From positions 1 through 64,000 of the forward strand of contig CAZJTL010000001.1 of the NCBI GenBank assembly GCA_964548905.1: DNA of 64,000 bases. The letters run 5' to 3'. The stretch's first letter is position 1. Each line of letters opens with the position of its first letter. Made by a program: the position numbers and the translations under genes. Under the pieces are notes generated by a model. It did no database searches and was not told the DNA's origin. It saw nothing but the letters and a program-made list of their open reading frames with translations. Of the stretch, positions 34,567-43,835 are shown in pieces. The DNA is from CAZJTL01 sp964548905. GTDB lineage: Bacteria; Cyanobacteriota; Cyanobacteriia; Cyanobacteriales; Xenococcaceae.

Positions 34567-36539
34567 TTTCTTGCTGATACTGAATTCCAACTCTCAATTC
34601 TCTCTGGTAAGATGGGCCGCGATTGTGGCTCGAATTGCTGGATATGCTTCTGTTGGCGTTCGCGAAACCACAAAGAAACTAGGGCGGTGGTGAGGAAAGC
34701 AGAACATAAAGTCGATCCTAACAGCACCAACATACTCTTAGGAGAGCTTGGTTTTTCGGGTAAATTGGGTTTGGCGATCGTGGTTATGGGCGGATAAGAG
34801 GCGGAAATATTCGATTTGCTTGAATCTAATTGGGCTAAAGTCGAAGAGAATACTGCTTCAGCAATCTTGACATCTTGCTGCAATTTCTCTAGAGTAGACC
34901 CTGATTTAGACATGGTCGTCAACTTGTTTTCCAAGCGATCGAGCTGTCTTTTCAATTCGCTGGTTTGAGATTCTAAACCTTGTTTTTCTGCTTTTAATGA
35001 CACCAACTCTTGAAACAGATTGGCTCTCTTAGATTCCCCAGGGCTATCACCATCAAGGCTCAGTTGTCTCAGAGTAGTATCATCGATCGGTCTGCCTAGT
35101 AGCTGTCTACCCTGTTGAAATACTGTGGCTTGGGCTTCTTCTACTTCTGCTCGTTTATCCACTACTTCGGGATGATTGGGGAAATATCTAGCGTTGAGAA
35201 TAATCAACTCCGAACTAGCTCTACTGTATTCGTTTAAATATTTCTGAAATCTTTTATCCGACTGAAGTAGGAAAGCATCAGATGCCTGCTGAGAAGATAA
35301 ACCTAAATCTTGTAGCAAGCGGTTATATCTACCATTAGCTTTTTGTAGTTGAGAACTGTCTTCTGCTAGTTGACGACGTAAGGTTTCAATATTTACGGAT
35401 AGCTCTTTTAATTGATCCTTGGAGCTTAAACCAGTGCTTCCTTGATACTGAGTCAGGCGATTGCGAGCAAGTTCTAGTTTTTGCCTGGAATCTTCGAGAG
35501 TATTAATTAAGTTGCCATTGCGTTGCTCCATTTCTTCTCGTCGCTGATTCGCCAACTCTTCTTGAAATACTTGCTTGAGGGCGATCGCTTTTTTCTGAGC
35601 TAGCTGCGGTGTATCACCTTTGACTTGAAACCTCATCAAAGTTGTATTATCAACGATTTTAATTAAAGGTTTGCCAAATTTCTCTGCTGTCATATTCACC
35701 CGTTTGGAAGCTTTGGCAAGTACTTCGTCAGTTTCGGCGATGAATTTATAATTTTCTCTAGGGTCGGAGCTATCTTGATTAAAGGGCGATTCCGATCTGG
35801 TTTCAAATGAACCAGTATCTGGAAGATTAAAATTGGTAGTCGAATTTTGCGAGGAGAGTGCAACCGCCCAAGCGCTGGTGTAGCTTGGTTTGGCTAGGCG
35901 TAAATAAAGCAAGCCAGCACTCCAAACGATCAAATTAGTAATTAACCAGGGGACGATATAATTCTTCCAATTGGTTTTTTTGGTGTTATCGCTAAAATTA
36001 CCAAACAGAAATGGTGGTGGTTCAAACTGTCGTTGCAAGGAGAGTCCAGAACTGCCTGGAAGCGCTGCTCTGTGACCATTACCGTTAACTGGCTCTGGTA
36101 GCTCTTCTTCAGTATGGTCGTAAGTTGGTTCCAGAGCAGTTAGGTTATCGAACCAACCAGGTCTAATTTGAGTATAGCCTTTATAGATAAAGCGAATCGC
36201 TTCTTTTACTTCTTCATCGGGCGAACCTTTGACCAGATAACCTACAGCTCCCGACAGTAGCGCTCGGGAAATATAATCTTCATTATCGTGAACGCTATAC
36301 ATTAAAACTTTAATGCCAATGAAGCGCTGACAAATAATCTTAGTGGCGCTAACTCCATCCAGGTTAGGCATTTGCATGTCTAAGAGAACTACATCGGGTT
36401 TGTGTACCTCGACTTGCTCGATCGCCGTGTACCCGTCATTGGCTGTACCGACTATTTGAAAGTCATTTTCTGTCTGTAAAGCGGCGATTAATCTCTCGCG
36501 AACGCTTTTCTGATCGTCTACCACTAGAATCCGAATCAT
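34563..36539 (-). CDS. response-regulator receiver domain fused to a Wzz-type chain-length determinant
   Basis: A 658-residue fusion. Residues 1-125 are a complete CheY-like receiver: acidic pair Asp8/Asp9, phosphoacceptor Asp54 (LLDMQMPNLDG), Ser82 and Lys104, in the NarL style but with no helix-turn-helix. After a linker (about 140-190) come a membrane helix (about 194-215), a periplasmic Wzz-like domain with long coiled coils (about 300-590), the Pro-rich PNLPEKPSSPKS motif before helix 2 (about 602-625), and a short cytoplasmic tail without a tyrosine-kinase domain. Wzz/PCP proteins set chain length of Wzy-made polymers. Phosphorylation of the receiver could tune this. ATGA overlap with the polymerase gene. 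Confidence 0.9.
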   Translation of the reverse strand: MIRILVVDDQKSVRERLIAALQTENDFQIVGTANDGYTAIEQVEVHKPDVVLLDMQMPNLDGVSATKIICQRFIGIKVLMYSVHDNEDYISRALLSGAVGYLVKGSPDEEVKEAIRFIYKGYTQIRPGWFDNLTALEPTYDHTEEELPEPVNGNGHRAALPGSSGLSLQRQFEPPPFLFGNFSDNTKKTNWKNYIVPWLITNLIVWSAGLLYLRLAKPSYTSAWAVALSSQNSTTNFNLPDTGSFETRSESPFNQDSSDPRENYKFIAETDEVLAKASKRVNMTAEKFGKPLIKIVDNTTLMRFQVKGDTPQLAQKKAIALKQVFQEELANQRREEMEQRNGNLINTLEDSRQKLELARNRLTQYQGSTGLSSKDQLKELSVNIETLRRQLAEDSSQLQKANGRYNRLLQDLGLSSQQASDAFLLQSDKRFQKYLNEYSRASSELIILNARYFPNHPEVVDKRAEVEEAQATVFQQGRQLLGRPIDDTTLRQLSLDGDSPGESKRANLFQELVSLKAEKQGLESQTSELKRQLDRLENKLTTMSKSGSTLEKLQQDVKIAEAVFSSTLAQLDSSKSNISASYPPITTIAKPNLPEKPSSPKSMLVLLGSTLCSAFLTTALVSLWFRERQQKHIQQFEPQSRPILPERIESWNSVSARK

Positions 36540-36616
36540 CTCTAACCCTTGTTGTTAAAAGCTAATAATTGTGTTTTAAATTATCAAAATGAAATTAATT
36601 TCTGGTGAGTATTGAA

Positions 36617-37675
36617 TTAGCCTGCATCGGTTTTGCCAAGCCTGGGGTATCTGCCAAAGATCAAATTATCAAATTTACCATCCCCAGAAGTTTGTTCTCC
36701 CTGATGCATTTTGCTATAAATTTTTTCTAAAAATTCGATATTGCCAAGTCGATCGAGAATCTGAATGAAAGCCACCAATAAATCGATCGCCATCATTTTT
36801 CCTAGTTTCCATTCACCTAATAAGAGTAGGCGTAGCTGCCAATAACATACAATTTTTTCTTGCCAAGAAAGCGGTGTTTCTTTGAGAGCAGATAGATATT
36901 CGGCAAACACTCGCCAATGTGGATATGTAATTTTACCGCGTTTGGCAGGGTCGTGCCAAAAATTATATAAATGCATCGAATAAGAACAAATTTTGACCGA
37001 TTGGTCTGGGTGCCTTCGCAGATAAAACAGGCATTCGGGAATTTCTGTAAAGCGACCGAGCAAACCTAACCTAACCAACAAAACGCGATCGGAGCCAGCA
37101 TATTTATCAATCAAGGGAGTTTGTTTGAGAGAAAGAGTACGAATTAAGCCAAAGACTTGGTAGCAAGAATGACGAAAGTTGACCAAATCCCTAAAACGTT
37201 CTGGAGTACTCAGGGAATCTGTAGACAGTTTTACGTTATCGTTGGTCAATTTAACGTAAATATCTTCGTCATTGTAAAATTTTCCTTCTTTGTCAATGAC
37301 TTTGACTTGACTGTGGCAAACTGAAATGGATGGATCTGCGTCTAAGGTAGCAACGCATTTTGCTAAAAACTCTGGAGCGCAAATATCGTCATGAGCCGCC
37401 CATTTGAAGTATTCACCCCTTGCTAACTCGAAGGTATAATTGAAATTCCAAGAAGCACCTTGATTTTGGGCATGGCGATAGTAGCGGATGCGGCTGTCTT
37501 TTGCCGCATAAGCACGGCAAATTTCCTCAGTGCGATCGTCTGAAGCGTTATCAGAGATAATTAGCTCAAAATCTTGATAAGTTTGCGCTAAAATCGTCTC
37601 GATCGCCTCAGAGAGAAAATTTTCGCCGTTATAAACTGGCAAGCCAATACTAACTTTGGGGTGAGAGGGATTCAT
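36617..37675 (-). CDS. GT2-family glycosyltransferase
   Basis: The GT2 domain begins at an ATG at 37675 (MNPSHPKVSIGLPVYNGE), giving 352 residues. It has SDNASDDRTEEICRAYAAKDSRIRYYR and the metal motif in KWAAHDDICAPEF, close to those of the gene at 15080. The frame is open for another 126 codons to an ATG at 38053, but that part has no recognisable domain and unusual composition (rich in Arg, Leu and Asn), so I start at 37675. Neither start has a clear ribosome binding site. Confidence 0.82.
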   Translation of the reverse strand: MNPSHPKVSIGLPVYNGENFLSEAIETILAQTYQDFELIISDNASDDRTEEICRAYAAKDSRIRYYRHAQNQGASWNFNYTFELARGEYFKWAAHDDICAPEFLAKCVATLDADPSISVCHSQVKVIDKEGKFYNDEDIYVKLTNDNVKLSTDSLSTPERFRDLVNFRHSCYQVFGLIRTLSLKQTPLIDKYAGSDRVLLVRLGLLGRFTEIPECLFYLRRHPDQSVKICSYSMHLYNFWHDPAKRGKITYPHWRVFAEYLSALKETPLSWQEKIVCYWQLRLLLLGEWKLGKMMAIDLLVAFIQILDRLGNIEFLEKIYSKMHQGEQTSGDGKFDNLIFGRYPRLGKTDAG

Positions 37676-38090
37676 CTTGAGTACTTTGCTCCATTTCAGT
37701 TGTGATTTTAGGGAAGTAAAATTACTCTCTTCTTTGTGGCTGATATTACCATAGAGTTCTAAATTAGTAACTCGATCCCGATCGTCCGAGAGATAATAAC
37801 CTTCTGTTCTAGGAACGAATGAGAGTCTGTTGCGATCGATAAGATGAACTATGAATCTGCTTCCCATCCATCTTTTCTTGCCATTGTTTCCTTGGTTAGA
37901 CAGCTTTAAAGTTTGGTGTGTGAGGAGAAAGTTTCGCTCGGCAAGAGTTTTTTGGTCAAGAAGACGAACAAGACAACCCATCTGCCACTGTCCTAACTTT
38001 CTACTGGTGTAGCATCTTCTCGCCCAGATTACCGCTCTAGTTGCTTGAATCATAAACCAATCGCCCGATAAGCAATTCCACCCAAGTTAG

Positions 38091-39335
38091 TTAATTTTTT
38101 TGCACAACTTGGTCTCGATTGGATAAACTGTTTCGCTGTGATTCTTCCTCTTGCTCTGAAAATTCGTTTAATCTCAATTGTTTAGTATTGGTGAGTGAAG
38201 GCTGATGAGTAAGTTTGAGTAATCTTTGATATAGATGCAAGTTGGAATCTGTAATTTTTTGCCAGTTATAGTTATTAATTACGTATTCTTGCGCTCTTGT
38301 CGCCATTTTTGCTACTTCTAAAGGGCGATCGATCGCTGCTTGCAAAGCCTCTCGCAAAGACTGACCATCGCCAGCTTGAAAAAGAGTCCCGCGATCTTTA
38401 CCAATCAATTGTTGGTGGGGAGCAATATTACTAGCAATTACAGGTATACCCTCCCGCATTGCTTCCAGCATCACTAAAGGCAATCCTTCAAGATCGGAAG
38501 GCAAGACAAAAAAGCCTGCACCTCTGACGATTTCTGCTAAGCGACTACCTTGAACTTCACCAGCAAAATGAACGCGGCTATCGGTTTTAGCTAAATTAGC
38601 TAGGTGAGAAGTATATTCGGCGGTATCACTGGAACCACCAGCTAACAACAATTGCCAGCCTGAATCTTCAGTGCCTTTAAAGGCTTCAATCAATAATTCT
38701 GGGCGTTTTTCAGGTACCAGTCTGCCCAAAAACAAGAAATAACGTCCTGGTTCTAACCCTAGAGATTTGACATAGTCAAATTGGGGATCGGAACTGGCGT
38801 ATTCAGCAGGGCCATTGGGAATATAAACGGTATCTATGTTGTAGTTTTGCCAAAAATAGGAACGCAAATCTTCAGAAACAACGACGATACCATGAGCAAA
38901 TTTAACCGCCATTCTTTCTCCCCAGTAGATCGTTTGACTGGCAAGCTTACCCCACTTGGCTCTCTGCCAATCTAAACCCTGACAAGTAACTAAGACTTTA
39001 GCTGAGGAGAAAAGACGAGGAATCCAACTGAATAAAGCTGGACCTAGAGCATGAAAATGAACCAGATCGTAAGGTTTGAAAAGAGCGGCGATCGCGCCCA
39101 GAGCAGAACTCACTGTTGCATCTAAACCTTTGAAGGGCAAAGAAGGCAAGCAGATAATGTTAATCCCCTTGTAGTTATAAGTGTAAAACCAGGATTTTTC
39201 TACATAACTACAACGAGCAAATAAATCTACTGAATGCCCTTGAGCAGCTATTCTGACGTATAGCTCTTCACAATACCTTTCTATTCCTCCCTGCTTCGCA
39301 GGCAATCCCTTGGTCCCAATTACGGCAATTTTCAT
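38091..39335 (-). CDS. GT4-family glycosyltransferase
   Basis: A 414-residue GT-B enzyme from the ATG at 39335, with GAGAG upstream; a TTG nine bases earlier is possible. KIAVIGTKGLPAKQGGIERYCEELY is the glycine-rich acceptor-side start. The donor domain has FLFLGRLVPEKRPELLIEAF and the EX7E region FVLPSDLEGLPLVMLEAMREG. It probably uses a nucleotide sugar and an undecaprenyl-linked acceptor. It has a strongly charged, Ser/Gln-rich tail. Confidence 0.88.
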   Translation of the reverse strand: MKIAVIGTKGLPAKQGGIERYCEELYVRIAAQGHSVDLFARCSYVEKSWFYTYNYKGINIICLPSLPFKGLDATVSSALGAIAALFKPYDLVHFHALGPALFSWIPRLFSSAKVLVTCQGLDWQRAKWGKLASQTIYWGERMAVKFAHGIVVVSEDLRSYFWQNYNIDTVYIPNGPAEYASSDPQFDYVKSLGLEPGRYFLFLGRLVPEKRPELLIEAFKGTEDSGWQLLLAGGSSDTAEYTSHLANLAKTDSRVHFAGEVQGSRLAEIVRGAGFFVLPSDLEGLPLVMLEAMREGIPVIASNIAPHQQLIGKDRGTLFQAGDGQSLREALQAAIDRPLEVAKMATRAQEYVINNYNWQKITDSNLHLYQRLLKLTHQPSLTNTKQLRLNEFSEQEEESQRNSLSNRDQVVQKN

Positions 39336-39424
39336 AACTCTCAACTCGTTTTTTAATAATATTTGCTCACTCAGTTGTACGGATTTGTTTCACAAGTCTT
39401 TGGTATTACCTCAGATTTCTTGTT

Positions 39425-39436
39425 GAACTCAGGTTA
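39425..39436. repeat. solitary GAACTCAGGTTA motif
   Basis: Same 12-base core as at 18618 (IS982 remnant) and 24955, in the same orientation, between two GT4 genes. Candidate orphan insertion-sequence end. Confidence 0.4.
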
Positions 39437-39478
39437 GCAAAGCCCTCAAGCCAATTTCTCCACTTAAATTTAAGCGAC

Positions 39479-40723
39479 TCATTGTTGATGAAATAGGTGA
39501 TGGTGATGAGAATTTATGCGTTCTTCCCAGACGTTCATCATATTTCTATACACTTGAGTGACTACAGTACGTGCTTCATAGGGTTGAGCTGTACGAGTAC
39601 ATGCTGATGGTGGATAGGCTTCTGGATTGGTAAGAATTTGTCGAGTAGCAGCAGCGATCGCTGCTGGAGTTCTTGGCTCGGCGATCGCACCACTTTGAGC
39701 CGAGAGAAATTGGGGAGTTTCGCCACAATTGGTACTAACGGCAGGAGTACCGCAGGCAAGAGCTTCTAAAATAGTCAAGGGCAAACCTTCAAAAACGCTA
39801 GTTAAAACAAAAACGCTACTGATACGGTGTAAATCGGCAAGTCTTTTTTGTCCGATCGCTCCCAGCATCGTCACTTTTTGGTTAATACCATAATTATTAA
39901 TACTATTTCGTAATTTTTCCGATAGTTCTCCCTCTCCCGCAATCAGCAGGTGCAATTTGGCGTTTTCTTCTTCTTTGACTAGTAAGGCAAAAGCATCAAT
40001 CAGCAAAAGAGGGTCTTTCTGGGGATGGAGTCGCCCTGCAAACAAAAGAAAACGAGTGTCTTCTGCTACTCCTAATTGTTGGGCTAATTGTTGGCGTTGA
40101 GCTTCTTTTGCCGTTGGTGTCAGAGGATAAAAAATTTCTGTATCGACTGTATTTTTTATATAGCTAACTCGATCGGCAAGTGCGGGGTAACGCTGCTGAT
40201 AAAATTTACTAGATTCGCTATTACAAGAGAAAATGTGATCGAATTGCTTGAGTAAAAATCCTTCTAAAGCAAAATAAGCAAAGGGAAAACGCTGCCAAAG
40301 AATGGCTTTATTTCCTTTGGCTGCATCCATTTGCCTTTTGATATCATTGTGGATAAACAAACTTTTGTGTCCCGACCAATTAAGAGTTGCCGCCGTTGGT
40401 TCTAGACGGTGAAAATGCATGAAGTCAGATGCCAAACCACGACGACCGAATAAAGCAGCCGTATATCTTAAAGTAGTGGGAATTGGTGTTCTGATATTGT
40501 CATCATCCAAAGCAATTATGGGCATAAATTTAATTGCTTTGCCTGCAAACTCTGTTTCTTGCCAGGCACCTAAAGTGCAACCAGGTTCTCCGGTTCCTAC
40601 TAAACGAACTTCAAAATCTTCAGATGCATATTTGAGAAAAGAGCAAACAATGGTTTGAATTCCGCCAATGCTGCTCTGCCAAGGATTAAACTGATAGAAA
40701 ATTGTTAAAACAGGTTTGCGCAT
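39479..40723 (-). CDS. GT4-family glycosyltransferase
   Basis: A 414-residue GT-B enzyme from the ATG at 40723; a TTG ten codons upstream is less likely. QFNPWQSSIGGIQTIVCSFLKY begins the acceptor domain. FLLFAGRLHPQKDPLLLIDAF and SSVFVLTSVFEGLPLTILEALACGTPAVSTN are the donor-domain hallmarks. It is the first gene of the long minus-strand polysaccharide run. The C-terminus ends in HHHHLFHQQ, which is natural sequence here. Confidence 0.88.
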   Translation of the reverse strand: MRKPVLTIFYQFNPWQSSIGGIQTIVCSFLKYASEDFEVRLVGTGEPGCTLGAWQETEFAGKAIKFMPIIALDDDNIRTPIPTTLRYTAALFGRRGLASDFMHFHRLEPTAATLNWSGHKSLFIHNDIKRQMDAAKGNKAILWQRFPFAYFALEGFLLKQFDHIFSCNSESSKFYQQRYPALADRVSYIKNTVDTEIFYPLTPTAKEAQRQQLAQQLGVAEDTRFLLFAGRLHPQKDPLLLIDAFALLVKEEENAKLHLLIAGEGELSEKLRNSINNYGINQKVTMLGAIGQKRLADLHRISSVFVLTSVFEGLPLTILEALACGTPAVSTNCGETPQFLSAQSGAIAEPRTPAAIAAATRQILTNPEAYPPSACTRTAQPYEARTVVTQVYRNMMNVWEERINSHHHHLFHQQ

Positions 40724-40753
40724 GATATCGTTTAATTTTAAAGATTTTATCAA

Positions 40754-41131
40754 TGCATTTTTTCTTTAATTGATAAACACTTTAGGTAAAATTTTTATAA
40801 AGACTTGATAAAGAGGATGGCTTATCCCAAACATAGCATAGACATAATTACTTATTTAATATTTATTGGTTTGGTTAAACTTTGAGAAAATATCAGTGAT
40901 TATACGCAAAATTTTAGCCAAAAACTAGCAAATTTACAATCTCTACAACTGTTTACCTGGTATTATTACTTAAACTAATGTGTCTCTATCTGGTTATTAA
41001 TAAAAACCGTATATGAGAATACATCACCAAAAAACACTTCGCTTACACAGTGCTAGCTTGCGCTCATGTCGTAGGTGGACTCAATCGTTAGAATCGAATC
41101 ATTTTAAGAGCGATCGACAAAATAACAGCTA
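40754..41131. other. intergenic region between divergent GT4 and galE genes
   Basis: About 380 AT-rich bases. It should hold promoters for the minus-strand polysaccharide run and for galE. I see TTGATA near 40807 and other partial boxes but no convincing -35/-10 pair, and no RNA gene or repeat of note beyond one ACAATCTCTACAA. Confidence 0.45.
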
Positions 41132-42160
41132 ATGGACAAAGACCAAGGGACAATCTTAGTTACAGGGGGAGCTGGCTACATCGGTAGCCATACCGTCAAG
41201 ACCTTAGAAGAAAAGGGATATCAAGTGATTATTCTTGATAACCTTGTCTATGGACATCAAGATCTAGTCAAAAATTGCTTAAGAGCAAAATTAATAGTTG
41301 GAGATATCAAAAACCGCACCTTACTAGATCGATTATTTAATCAATATTCTATCGATGCTGTCGTTCATTTTGCTGCTTATGCTTATGTAGGAGAATCAAT
41401 GGTTAAACCAGCCAAGTATTACGACAACAATGTTGTCGGAACTTTAACACTTTTAGATTCGATGCTAGCAGCATCGGTTAAAAAATTGGTATTTTCCTCT
41501 ACCTGTGCTACTTACGGTATTCCTCAACAAATTCCCGTTCCCGAAAATCATCCTCAAAATCCGATCAATCCCTACGGAAGTAGTAAGTTAATGGTCGAGA
41601 AAATTTTGGCAGATTATAGTGCTGCTTACGATCTCAAGTCGGTTTGTTTTCGCTATTTTAATGCTGCTGGTGCAGAGCCAACAGGTCTTTTAGGCGAAGA
41701 TCACGAGCCAGAAACTCATCTAATTCCCTTAATACTGCTCACAGCCTTGGGTCAAAGAGAAGCTATTTCTGTATTTGGCACAGATTACCCCACACCTGAT
41801 GGAACTTGCATTAGGGATTATATTCACGTTCTCGATCTAGCCAAAGCGCACGTTCTCGGTTTGGAATATCTGCTGGCAGGAGGTGAGAGCGAAACTTTTA
41901 ACTTGGGTAACGGTAATGGCTTTTCCGTCAAAGAAACGATCGAAGCTGCCAAACAAGTTACAGGTCAAACAATTTCTGTGAAGTACTGCGATCGCCGCCC
42001 TGGAGATCCCCCTATTTTAGTAGGTAGCAGCGCCAAAGCGAGAAAAATTTTGGGTTGGCAACCTCAATATTCAGATCTAAAACAAATTATTGCTCATGCT
42101 TGGCAGTGGCATCAAAAACGTCACGCAGCGAATGATTCAAGTTTAAAACAGGCAAGTTAG
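41132..42160 (+). CDS. galE: UDP-glucose 4-epimerase
   Basis: Interconverts UDP-glucose and UDP-galactose, supplying galactose donors for the nearby glycosyltransferases. A 342-residue short-chain dehydrogenase of the extended type: TGGAGYIGSH at 11-20 binds NAD, the catalytic Ser-Thr segment is FSSTCATYG, and the YxxxK pair lies in NPYGSSKLMVEK. The GalE signature FRYFNAAGAEP and CIRDYIHVLDLA are present. Activity on the N-acetyl sugars is possible. It is followed by intergenic repeats and a methyltransferase gene. Confidence 0.94.
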   Translation: MDKDQGTILVTGGAGYIGSHTVKTLEEKGYQVIILDNLVYGHQDLVKNCLRAKLIVGDIKNRTLLDRLFNQYSIDAVVHFAAYAYVGESMVKPAKYYDNNVVGTLTLLDSMLAASVKKLVFSSTCATYGIPQQIPVPENHPQNPINPYGSSKLMVEKILADYSAAYDLKSVCFRYFNAAGAEPTGLLGEDHEPETHLIPLILLTALGQREAISVFGTDYPTPDGTCIRDYIHVLDLAKAHVLGLEYLLAGGESETFNLGNGNGFSVKETIEAAKQVTGQTISVKYCDRRPGDPPILVGSSAKARKILGWQPQYSDLKQIIAHAWQWHQKRHAANDSSLKQAS

Positions 42161-42215
42161 AAGGCAGAAGGCAGAAGGCTTTTATGCAGGAGGCAGGAGG
42201 CAGGAGTGAATAAGC
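42161..42215. repeat. heptamer repeats after galE
   Basis: AGGCAGA, repeated about three times, then AGGCAGG/CAGGAGG units. Confidence 0.75.
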
Positions 42216-42346
42216 TTGCAATTAAAAGGTTTTTCCTGCCACTTGGGTTCAATCCTCGAAAAAAAGCAATCCTAGAGCCTAGAGCCTATGAATATTTGTT
42301 TGATTAATTATTAAATTACTAATTAAGCTATCAAAACTAGTCATTT

Positions 42347-43339
42347 ATGAATACAGAGATTGCGATCGAGCCAACTTTAAAATTATCTGAAGATACCCAA
42401 ACTCGACTTTGCTGTCCTGTTTGCAATTCATCCCTAGAATTTAACCAAACTTCCCTAAAGTGCAAAAACTCTCAGTGTCAAGCTCACTTCCCTGTCATCA
42501 ATGGTATCCCCATTCTCATTGACGAAACAACTAGCGTCTTTGCGATCGCCGATTATGCAAATCCAGACAACTTAGTACTCAAACCTAAATCAAAGCTAGA
42601 GCGTTTATCGATCGATTTAGTGCCAAGTATTACTCTCAATCTTTGTGGCAAGAAGAACTATCAAAAATTGACAAAACTACTCCAACAACAAACTGAAAAA
42701 CCCAGAGTGCTAATTGTGGGTGCAAGTATAGAAGGACAGGGGATACAACCACTCCTCTCAGCAGCCAATTTCGATTTGGTAGAAGTAGATGTTGCTTTTG
42801 GAGAGAGAATCGGAGCAATTTGTGACTTGCACAGCCTTCCTTTTGCCGATGAAACTTTTGATGCAGTGGTTGTTCAAGCTGTACTCGAACATGTTGCCGA
42901 TCCATTTCGTTGCGTGGAAGAAATTTATCGCGTCCTCAAACCAAATGCAATAGTTTATGCAGAAACGCCTTTTATTGCTCAAGTCCACCTAGGCAAATAT
43001 GACTTTACTCGCTTCACTCCTCTGGGTCATCGTCGCTTATTCCGTAAGTTTGACGAGATAATAAGTGGTCTAGCAGGTGGTCCTGGAGTTGCTTTAGCTT
43101 GGACTTATCAATATTTTCTGCTTAGCTTTGTCAAGCATTCAATTAGTAGAGCAGTAGTGAAAGTTTTTGCTAGGTTGACCTCTTTTTGGCTCATCTATTT
43201 TGATTACTTATTAGTTAACCAACCAGGTAGCTACGATGCTGCCTTTGGTTGTTATTTTCTGGGTAGAAAAAGCGATCGAGTTTTGAGCGATCGCGAGTTA
43301 CTCAAACAATACAAAGGAACGCAAACTAGTTCGTTTTAG
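42347..43339 (+). CDS. methyltransferase with N-terminal zinc-ribbon (Trm112-like) domain
   Basis: A 330-residue protein. Residues 20-55 have a Cys-rich ribbon (LCCPVCNSSLEF, LKCKNSQC) followed by FPVINGIPILID, the Trm112-like pattern. A class I methyltransferase fold follows, with VLIVGASIEGQGI as a variant motif I and DAVVVQAVLEHVADPFRCVEEIYRVLKP. The glycine-rich loop is degenerate, so activity is likely but not certain. Its place after galE suggests action on a glycan precursor or a lipid carrier. Confidence 0.83.
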   Translation: MNTEIAIEPTLKLSEDTQTRLCCPVCNSSLEFNQTSLKCKNSQCQAHFPVINGIPILIDETTSVFAIADYANPDNLVLKPKSKLERLSIDLVPSITLNLCGKKNYQKLTKLLQQQTEKPRVLIVGASIEGQGIQPLLSAANFDLVEVDVAFGERIGAICDLHSLPFADETFDAVVVQAVLEHVADPFRCVEEIYRVLKPNAIVYAETPFIAQVHLGKYDFTRFTPLGHRRLFRKFDEIISGLAGGPGVALAWTYQYFLLSFVKHSISRAVVKVFARLTSFWLIYFDYLLVNQPGSYDAAFGCYFLGRKSDRVLSDRELLKQYKGTQTSSF

Positions 43340-43364
43340 CCCCAGGCGTTGAGGTTGAAAAGCT

Positions 43365-43716
43365 TTAAGGTAAAAAGCGATCGAGTGCCTGTTTGAGTTC
43401 TTTAATTTCCAGGTCAATATTGCCTTCCTTAGCAGCACGAGCAATACATTCGCTCAGATGTTCGTCTAAAATAACTCTAGCCACGCGATCGCGCGCTCNN
43501 NNNNNNNNCACCTCTGACCGCAGCAATTTGGATCAAAACATCTGGGCAAGGACGACTTTCAGAAACCATGGTTTTAATGCCACGAATATGACCTTCAATC
43601 CGAGAAAGTCGATTGATAATTTGTCGCAAAGATTCTTGGCTGTGTACATGGCTGTGTGCGTGTTCCGCAGCTTCTAGCTCGCGATCGTGTACATGTTGTC
43701 CATTGGGTTGGTTCAT
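43365..43716 (-). CDS. CsoR/InrS-family metal-sensing repressor, split by an assembly gap
   Basis: The N-terminal part has a His-rich start, RLSRIEGHIRGIKTMV and RPCPDVLIQIAAVRG. After the N run the frame continues RVARVILDEHLSEC and ends RFLP. Ligands His25, Cys57 and the His and Cys of DEHLSEC fit the InrS set, a nickel sensor in Synechocystis; CsoR (copper) uses a similar set. The spacing of ligands agrees with InrS only if the true gap is about zero bases, so the gene is probably intact and about 110 residues long. No metal transporter gene lies next to it in this window. Confidence 0.82.
43499..43508. other. assembly gap (ten N) at a HIP1-rich site
   Basis: Ten N follow GCGATCGCGCGCTC. 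The sequence next to the gap holds a HIP1 octamer extended by GCGC, a palindrome where short-read assembly can fail. The gap length is probably nominal. Confidence 0.95.
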
Positions 43717-43742
43717 GATTAGTTCTTGCTCTAAATTTAATG

Positions 43743-43786
43743 AAAAAAAGGAAGAAGTTGAGACGATTCCAGTTAACTTCTTCCTT
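43743..43786 (-). terminator. rho-independent terminator of the rpoBC operon
   Basis: AAGGAAGAAGTT and AACTTCTTCCTT form a perfect 12-bp stem across a 15-base loop. On the minus strand it is followed by a run of T. It lies 50 bases after the rpoC2 stop codon and is the clearest terminator in the window. Confidence 0.85.
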
Positions 43787-43835
43787 CTTACTTAGTTACG
43801 TGACTACTCCCTCTCCCTTGAAGGGACATTGTAAT

